Shown here: positions 56,059-64,000 of the stretch, piece after piece
Layout: each line of letters opens with the position of its first letter
How positions within the stretch are numbered: the stretch's first letter is position 1
From: Erythroxylum novogranatense
Lineage: Eukaryota > Streptophyta > Magnoliopsida > Malpighiales > Erythroxylaceae
Length of the DNA stretch: 64,000 nt
NCBI GenBank assembly: GCA_029891385.1
Contig: CM057231.1
Coordinates: 25,203,724 to 25,267,723, forward strand
Direction of reading: 5' to 3'
Program-made: the position numbers and the translations under genes
The notes under the pieces: model-generated
What the model was told of the DNA's origin: nothing
The model's database searches: none
What the model saw: only the letters and a program-made list of their open reading frames with translations

Positions 56059-59000
56059 TGCGACCGATCAGGAACCGGATCCCAACTGAAAAATGAAAAC
56101 GAGGCGGAAAATCGGCGAGAAATTGCTAATCGAATCCAACGTAAAGCGGAAGCGAAAAAGTGAAACAAAGTGCGGAACGGAAAGCGGAATCGAATGGAAG
56201 CGGAAATTTCGCATCACAATTTGAATCGAATACAAAGCATAAGAATCGAAAGCGAAGCACATACTCGAAGCAAATGCAAATCGGAATCGAAGCGAATCAA
56301 AACAAAAATAGCGAAGCGGATCGAATACAAATCGAAAGCGGAAACAAACACTTAACAAAACGAATCCGACATCCGAGAACAATAACTAGAGGAACATGAT
56401 CGCGTGGACAGAATCGCGTTGGAAACCCTAAGACGTTCCAAAATCCGGTATGAAATTTTTTTTCTTTCTTATTCTCATTCCTTATTCATTTCTTCTCTTA
56501 CTCAAACACATTTAAAACATAACAAATGCATCCAATTTCCAAAATTACACTTTTATCCCAAATCTTATCGAAAATTAAAACATAACTACCGCCTTTATCC
56601 TAACCCAAAAATTCTGCAAAGCGAATACACTTCTATAATCTCAAATCGACTCAAAATCATCGGACACTCCGTCCAAGCATCCAAACACCAAAGAAACACA
56701 ATCTTAATTCTAAACACTTCAAAATCTCAAACCATAATTCTATATTCAAAATCCACAATTCAATCATATTCTTATTCATTCACAATTTACATTCATAAAC
56801 ATATACAAACTCAATCTCAATACTTAACTTCCGCATTTATATACATCATGAATTTATAACTTAAGAACATTAATGGCTTTCCAAGCCATTTACAAATCTA
56901 ATAACGTTCATCCCAAAACAACTCATTCATCTTCATAAATCAAAGTCATACATAAGTTTATATCTCAAATTCCATACATACTTTCATAAACCAAGATCTT
57001 ATACAAATTTATAAATCGGTTACATAAAATGTAACATCACTTTTCATAAGTCAAAAGTACAATACACAACACAAGCTTTACAAACTCGTTTAACATAAGC
57101 ACGAACAATAGAAAATCTTGACTTCCTTTCATCAGGACTCCTACTCATAACTTTGGAGGTGGGGATGAAAGGGGTGACTTTCAGCTTCGTGGATAACATA
57201 TTTATAAATTGAATAATAAGCAAAATCATTTTCTAAACTTTTTTCCTTTTTTTTTTGAAAATTCTCATAGTAGGAAAATCATCGAAAGTTTATTATTATT
57301 TTTCTAACTTTTCAAATCATTCAAGATCCCTTTCAAATAGTTTCACGACGAGAAAATCCGAAATCATTTAGTCCTCAAAATTCTCAATTTCTTTCAAATT
57401 GCGAACCATTTTCAAATCATGCAATGCATCACACAAGAAAGCGAAACAAATACACATAACACATCGAATGGTTTGGTTCGGTCCTAACAGACGTCTTGCA
57501 CATTCCGCATAGCGGTCATGCGGCCAAGTGAACAGAAGAAGTCGAAATCGGAACTCCTTTGCCTATTGACGGTAAGGCGAAGGCTTAAGCAGTAGAGACA
57601 ATGACGACTCACAAGGACTGACCAAACCCATATAACACATAATGAAAGCGAATTGATTACCAAGGCACTTTTCAAAACTCTTGATTTTTTTTTTTCATCT
57701 CATAACATCAAATTGTGTCATAAATGACACAAGCATATAATCACATAAATTCACATAATCATCTAATGCAATTCATAGCATCAAATTAATCACATAATAA
57801 TCACATTCATGACAAAATATGCACTAATTTCTTTAAATCATAAATCAAATAATTTGAAACCCATGAAGTTCATAAATCTTGTATTTCTTAAACTCATTTT
57901 CATCATTTGAAATCATAATTTCAACCATTTACATTTTTTTCAAACATTTTTTTCAACAATTGCTTTCTTTAATTTTTAAAAGTCACATTTAGCTTATAAT
58001 TCAATAAATAAATATACTACCCATTGATATCCATGCTAGCATCTTGTCCAATGCTTCACTTTGACCTTTTCTCCTTTCTTCCTTCCAATTGAAAATTCCT
58101 AAATTAATTTCATCAAAATTTAATCTCATAAATCACTTAATCCTTCAATTTGATGCATAAGTCATCAATTCTTACTAATTCAAGATAATTACATCACTAA
58201 TTCCAAAATTCTCAAATTACAAATGGAACCTAAACCAATCCAATCAAATTCAATATCATAATTAACTTAATTTCCCAAATTGAACTTAGGAAACATCTAT
58301 TCCTTACATATTCAAGTCATTTAAACCTCCAATTTTGAAAATCCCCAATTTTCAAAATTGGCCTAAATCAATTACACAAATTCCATGTCATAAATCATAA
58401 TTTCTTCAAAATTGATTTCATATTTCATCAATTCCTACTCTTAATTATGTTTCTACACCATTAATTCACAAAACCCCAATAATGCACAAAACCCCAAATT
58501 TCTAATTTGGCCTAAACTCAACTTTACAATTTTTCAAATTAAACTTCACCTAAAGCATAAACATCAAAATTAACTTAGGATATCTCAAATTCATCACTAA
58601 TCTAACCTATCTAAATCATCAATTTCAAAAACCCCCAACTTTAATTTTGGGCATAATCCCCAATTTTCATAAATCCAAAATTAAATCAATTTAACATGAA
58701 ATCTCCCAAAATTGAGCATAGCATTAACAATCCCATATCATTTTCCATGATTCTAAACCAAAGACCAAACAAAAACTCAAAGTTCAAAACTTTCCTCTTA
58801 CCTTCTCTCTCTAGATTTTCGAATTTCCTAAGCTCAAATGGCAAGATTTCATCTTCTTTCATGTTTACCCACTCAAATCTATGAAAAACTCATGCTTGGA
58901 ACCTTAAAAAAAACGAAAATCCCCTTACCTTTCTTCTTCCTTCTTCTCCACGGCCATGCTTCTTCCTCTTTCTCTTTTTGTTTTCTCTTCTCTCTTTTAT

Positions 59001-60659
59001 TTCTCTCATTGTCGTGAATGGCTGGGTAAAGGAGACAGCCCTCTTGCCCAAAACGACCAGCCCCCTTGAGTTTTTGCCATGTCATTAAAATGGGGATAAA
59101 GACCATCTTGCCCTTGCACTTATTGAAAAATCTGATACCTTGCGTCCTAATTTCGGATAGCTAAACGAAATAATTTGGACAAACTTTCTTCATAAAAATT
59201 GTTCCTCTAGATCTTACGAATCCAACGCCACTGACGGCGCTCAATTCGGATCTAAAACGAAGAAGTTATGGCGAATTACTAACTGACCTGCACAAAATCC
59301 GAAACTGAACTTTAACATAACTTCAGTCAAGAATTTGACAATCTTAGGGATGAAATTAAATTTGGATCCCTTCACATGATTTGTAGCCCTATCTCTTAAC
59401 TTTATTTTCCCTCAAGAATCAACTCAATCGAGTTGTATAACTTCGAAAATCGCAAAATACTGAACCATGTTCAGAAAATTTTCCAACTTATAACCTATAA
59501 CCCATCTCTTACTTAGGTTCAATCAATCTATTTCCATTTAATCTTCTAAAAATCATAATTCTTCATAAAAATGAACGTAATTGTCTTAGGAATCCAACGC
59601 TTTAAGAATCAAATCAATCGGATGTCAGACGAAAGATTTATAACAAAAGATTGCAAAAGGTTGGAGTTAAGAAAATTTTCAAAACCTTAAATACCCACTT
59701 ATAACTGAATTTTCAAAATCATATCTCTTAATTCGAACTCAGAATTTGACGAATTTGGTGTCTATGGAAAGGTAAAAGGAAGCTCTACAACTTCCTGAAG
59801 TACTCAAAATCAAATTAGGTCTTTAAAGGAGTCAAAACCTCAATCAAAGATTCTGTCCAAAACGACTTTTCCTAAGCGACTTCCAATTTTAATCGCTCAT
59901 AACTCCTAGTCCGGATATCGAAAAATTACAAACTTTATGGCGTCGGAAAGATCGACATACAAGCTACAACTTTCAGTAATACCACTTACTCTAATTCAGA
60001 CTAAATCCATACGACGAGTGGCCTCAAGTATAGCACATGCAAATCTATACTTAATAACATTTTCAAAACAAAGCATATCTTCGAAAATCATATCTCCCAA
60101 TCCCGACATCGAAAATAGCAAACTTTATGTCCACGAAAAGCTCTCGACAGAGGCTACAAGTTTCAAGTTGATCATTTTCTCGAATTTGACCTAAATCAAA
60201 AGTCAACTTTTACCCTAAAGTCAAACTTCAAGCCAACTTTGGTGATCATAACTTTCACTCCCGATATCGAAAAATTGCAAACTTTATGTCTACAGAAAAC
60301 TCTTGACATAATCTACAAGTTTCATGTAGATCATTTTCTCCAATTTTGCATCAAACAAAGTCAACTCTCAAAGTCAAACATTCTCTCTCCAAAAGTCAAA
60401 CTTTCTAAATTCTTCAAATTTTCACACTTTTCTTTTAATTCTTGCTATTTAACTTCATTTCAATCAACTCATCCACTTTCCTCTCATAATCCATATAAGT
60501 TCACTCAAATATCAAAGTCCTCAAAATTAAACAATTCTTTTCTCATAAATTATTTCTTAATTTCGTCAAATTTCCTTAAATTCATAATTTTCTCATCAAT
60601 TTCTTTCTCATTTAAAATTCATTTTAATATTTCTATTTTCACCAAAATTGGGTCCAACA
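56059..60659 (-). mobile_element. Gypsy LTR in minus orientation, left half of a large palindrome
   Basis: On the minus strand it starts TGTTGGACCCAATTTTGGTG at 60659. The left border is put near 56059 because the duplicated LTR sequence stops there, but it lacks the GGGATCCAACA end of its relatives, so this border is uncertain. The length is about 4.6 kb. Near its left end is a purine-rich tract of AAGCGGAAGCGAA units (56140-56345). Flanking bases do not form a duplication (ATCAT left, TTTGA right), and neither PBS nor PPT adjoins it. A Lys/Arg/Glu-rich open frame at 58879-59106 (minus) is repeated at 63001-63207 (plus) and is probably non-coding. Confidence 0.75.
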
Positions 60660-61426
60660 TTTGAGCCGAGACTATGATCATCTTGGGGCACTATGGTTAT
60701 TAAGAATGAATTTAGTGATTGTGCGCGAGAAGTTAAGAACTTTGATTGATTTGAGGTGTGTTAATGAATTGAGGTATAAAGTGCTTACCGCATTGGGATA
60801 ATTTGATTTTAAATAGGCAGCGATGAGATGGGATAATTTGATTTTGAATAGGCAATGATGAGATGAAATTGGAGGAAATTGAATTTTGTGTGAGATGAGA
60901 TAATGATATGAAGTTATGTAATAGTTGACGAGTTAAGTTGTTTGTTTGATTTCGATGACGTTAGATGACGAGAGTGATGATTGATTTTAGAAATGTGCTA
61001 TGAATAAGGATAAATTGACTTGATTAGGTTTTTGAGAAATGCCAATTTTGAAAGATGAGATAACTTGATGTTTGAATATATATGTGTGAAATGAAATGAG
61101 GAATGCCTGAAAAATGAACTTGGTGATAGAGACATATGAGATAGAAGATCAATAGGTTGATTTTTGGATGATTATTGGCTCATCTTGGGTTCCTTAAGAA
61201 ATGAGACCATTGACGTGTGAAAATGTGTTCAGAAATATTTTATTTGAGGAAATAGAGTTTTGATATAAAATGAGAAGTGCAAAATAGTGATTAAGACAAG
61301 AAGATGAATATGTGTAATATGTGTGATAAGAAATTGATAAGAAGGAAATGTGACTATTATTAGGAGGATGAGTTACTTGATGATGAAGTATGAATTTGAG
61401 GACGAAATTCTTTTAAGAGGGAGAAA
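60660..61426 (+). mobile_element. Internal 3' region and PPT of a plus-strand gypsy element
   Basis: It ends with GAATTTGAGGACGAAATTCT and TTTAAGAGGGAGAAA before the LTR at 61427, the Tekay/Del-like junction. The first 767 bases of this unit are AT-rich, with a doubled block GGGATAATTTGATTTT(A/G)A near 60795-60860. I found no certain pol motif in it. Its left side is cut by the inverted LTR at 60659. Confidence 0.7.
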
Positions 61427-64000
61427 TGTTGGACCCAATTTTGGTGAAAAATAGAAATATTAAAATGAATTTTAAATGAGAAAGAAATTGATGAGAAAAT
61501 TATGAATTTAAGGAAATTTGTGAAATTAAGAAATAATTTATGAGAAAAGAATTGTTTAATTTTGAGGACTTTGATATTTGAGTGAACTTATATGGATTAT
61601 GAGAGGAAAGTGGATGAGTTGATTGAAATGAAGTTAAATAGCAAGAATTAAAAGAAAAAGTGTGAAAGTTTGAAGAATTTAGAAAGTTTGACTTTTGGAG
61701 AGAGAATGTTTGACTTTGAGAGTTGACTTTTGTTTGATGCAAAATTGGAGAAAATGATCTACATGAAACTTGTAGATTATGTCAAGAGTTTTCTGTAGAC
61801 ATAAAGTTTGCAATTTTTCGATATCGGGAGTGAAAGTTATGATCGATCAAAGTTGGCTTGGAAGTTTGACTTTCGGGGTAAAAGTTGACTTTTGATTTAG
61901 GTCAAATTCGAGAAAATGATCAACTTGAAACTTGTAGCCTCTGTCGAGAGCTTTTCGTGGACATAAAGTTTGCTATTTTTCGATGTCGGGATTGGGAGAT
62001 ATGATTTTGGAAGATATGCTTTGTTTTGAAAATGTTATTAAGTATAGATTTGCATGTGCTATACTTGAGGCCACTCGTCGTATGGATTTAGTCTGAATTA
62101 GAGTAAGTGGTATTACTGAAAGTTGTAGCTTGTATGTCGATCTTTCCGACGCCATAAAGTTTGTAATTTTTCGATATCCGGACTAGGAGTTATGAGCGAT
62201 TAAAAATTGGAAGTCGTTTAGGAAAAATTTGTTTTGGACAGAATCTTTGATTGAGGTTTGACTCCTTTAAAGACCTAATTTGATTTTGAGTACTTCAGGA
62301 AGTTGTAGAGCTTCCTTTACCTTTCCATAGACACCAAATTCGTCAAATTCTGAGTTGAATTAAGAGATATGATTTTGAAAATTCAGTTATAAGTGGGTAT
62401 TTAAGGTTTTGAAAATTTTGCTTGAACTCAGCCTTTGCAATCTTTTGTTATAAATCTTTCGTCGACATCCGATTGATTTGATTCTTAAAGCGTTGGATTC
62501 CTAAGACAATTTCGTTCATTTTATGAAGAATTATGATTTTAGAAGATTAAATGAAATAGATTGATTGAACCTAAGTAAGAGATGGGTTATAGGTTATAAG
62601 TTGGAAAATTTTCTGAACATGGTTCAGTATTTTGCGATTTTGGAGTTATACAACTCCGATTGAGTTGATTCTTGAGGAAAATAAAGTTAAGAGATAGGGC
62701 TACAAATCATGTGAAGGGATCCAAATTTAATTTCATCCCTAAGATTGTCAAATTCTTGACTGAAGTTATGTTAAAGTTCAGTTTCGGATTTTGTGCAGGT
62801 CAGTTAGTAATTCGCCATAACTTCTTCGTTTTAGATCCGAATTGGCGCCGTCAGTGGCGTTGGATTCGTAAGATCTAGAGGAACAATTTTTATGAAGAAA
62901 GTTTGTCCAAATTATTTCGTTTAGCTACCCGAAATTAGGACGCAAGGTATCAGATTTTTCAATAAGTGCAAGGGCAAGATGGTCTTTTATCCCCATTTTA
63001 ATGACATGGCAAAAACTCAAGGGGGCTGGTCGTTTTGGGCAAGAGGGCTGTCTCCTTTACCCAGCCATTCACGACAATGAGAGAAATAAAAGAGAGAAGA
63101 GAAAACAAAAAGAGAAAGAGGAAGAAGCATGGCCGTGGAGAAGAAGGAAGAAGAAAGGTAAGGGGATTTTCGTTTTTTTTAAGGTTCCAAGCATGAGTTT
63201 TTCATAGATTTGAGTGGGTAAACATGAAAGAAGATGAAATCTTGCCATTTGAGCTTAGGAAATTCGAAAATCTAGAGAGAGAAGGTAAGAGGAAAGTTTT
63301 GAACTTTGAGTTTTTGTTTGGTCTTTGGTTTAGAATCATGGAAAATGATATGGGATTGTTAATGCTATGCTCAATTTTGGGAGATTTCATGTTAAATTGA
63401 TTTAATTTTGGATTTATGAAAATTGGGGATTATGCCCAAAATTAAAGTTGGGGGTTTTTGAAATTGATGATTTAGATAGGTTAGATTAGTGATGAATTTG
63501 AGATATCCTAAGTTAATTTTGATGTTTATGCTTTAGGTGAAGTTTAATTTGAAAAATTGTAAAGTTGGAGTTTAGGCCAAATTAGAAATTTGGGGTTTTT
63601 GTGCATTATTGGGGTTTTTGTGAATTAATGGTGTAGAAACATAATTAAGAGTAGGAATTGATGAAATATGAAATCAATTTTGAAGAAATTATGATTTATG
63701 ACATGGAATTTGTGTAAATTGGTTTAGGCCAATTTTGAAAATTGGGGATTTTCAAAATTGGAGGTTTAAATAACTTGAATATGTAAGGAATAGATGTTTC
63801 CTAAGTTCAATTTGGGAAATTAAGTTAATTATGATATTGAATTTGATTGGATTGGTTTAGGTTCCATTTGTAATTTGAGAATTTTGGAATTAGTGATGTA
63901 ATTATCTTGGAATTAGTAAGAATTGATGACTTATGCATCAAATTGAAGGATTAAGTGATTTATGAGATTAAATTTTGATGAAATTAATTTAGGAATTTTC
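61427..64000 (+). mobile_element. Gypsy 3' LTR, plus orientation, continuing past the window
   Basis: It begins TGTTGGACCCAATTTTGGTG directly after a PPT, so it is a 3' LTR. At least 2,574 bp lie in the window. It mirrors 60659-58091 almost throughout, with scattered substitutions and single-base indels. Its end is not visible. Confidence 0.85.

Noticed and set aside
56068..56399. Phe/Arg-rich and Lys/Glu-rich ORFs on opposite strands
   Set aside because: They arise from a purine-rich AAGCGGAAGCGAA-type tract near the LTR end, not from a coding gene.
58879..59106. Lys/Glu/Arg-rich ORF conserved at 63001-63207
   Set aside because: Its conservation simply reflects the inverted LTR copies. The composition is a purine-rich tract and the mirrored strand also has an ORF (58696-58884).
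60660..61426. Possible RT fragment between the head-to-head LTRs
   Set aside because: Short stretches faintly resemble gypsy pol, but no catalytic or invariant motif could be identified; only the PPT side is certain.

Overview
The window is nuclear DNA of a flowering plant, most likely a eudicot. It is AT-rich and dominated by plant transposable elements (CACTA, Ty3/gypsy chromoviruses, Ty1/copia, LINE) around one host gene, a NAC transcription factor. There are no operons, bacterial signals, tRNA or rRNA genes that I can see. I cannot name the species.

Layout. 1-2390: AT-rich DNA with a decayed CACTA transposase tail and a possible non-autonomous inverted-repeat element. 2931-18046: a NAC-domain gene split by a 14-kb CACTA transposon (3150-17166, TSD TTC). 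Removing the element and one TSD copy restores an uninterrupted 304-codon reading frame across one intron. The CACTA carries a decayed TNP2-type transposase (minus strand), a Transposase_24-type second gene, and a 3.8-kb solo LTR inserted in the transposase (9279-13111, TSD GTTAT). 18047-19690: no recognisable feature.

19.7-42.3 kb: one old, decayed LINE cut into four pieces by three clean insertions: a solo LTR (21781-25717, TSD TACAA), a second CACTA (26320-36219, TSD AAT) and another solo LTR (36446-40381, TSD ATAAT). The second CACTA contains a young chromodomain gypsy element (29664-34778, TSD GGAGA, two 328-bp LTRs with only two differences noticed). It also contains at least six collinear exons, with introns, of a host gene for GPI ethanolamine phosphate transferase 3 (PIG-O). 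This makes it a gene-capturing (Pack-type) CACTA, and it is the most interesting object in the window.

42.3-46.0 kb: a decayed Ty1/copia pol on the minus strand, itself split by a 5'-truncated LINE. 46.0-64.0 kb: a pile of large gypsy LTRs (Tekay/Del-like by their 3' junction sequence) with rearranged architecture. It holds a truncated LTR, a foldback of two LTR ends with a primer-binding site, a LTR-internal-LTR deletion derivative with a 1-kb direct duplication, and a head-to-head LTR palindrome whose arms exceed 2.5 kb and run off the window end.

How it fits together. The only host gene function on display is the NAC regulator, here disrupted. Everything else is a record of nested transposition: LINE, then solo LTRs and a CACTA, then gypsy inside the CACTA. 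Decay is mostly by frameshifts and by nonsense changes of the C-to-T type expected from methylated cytosines.
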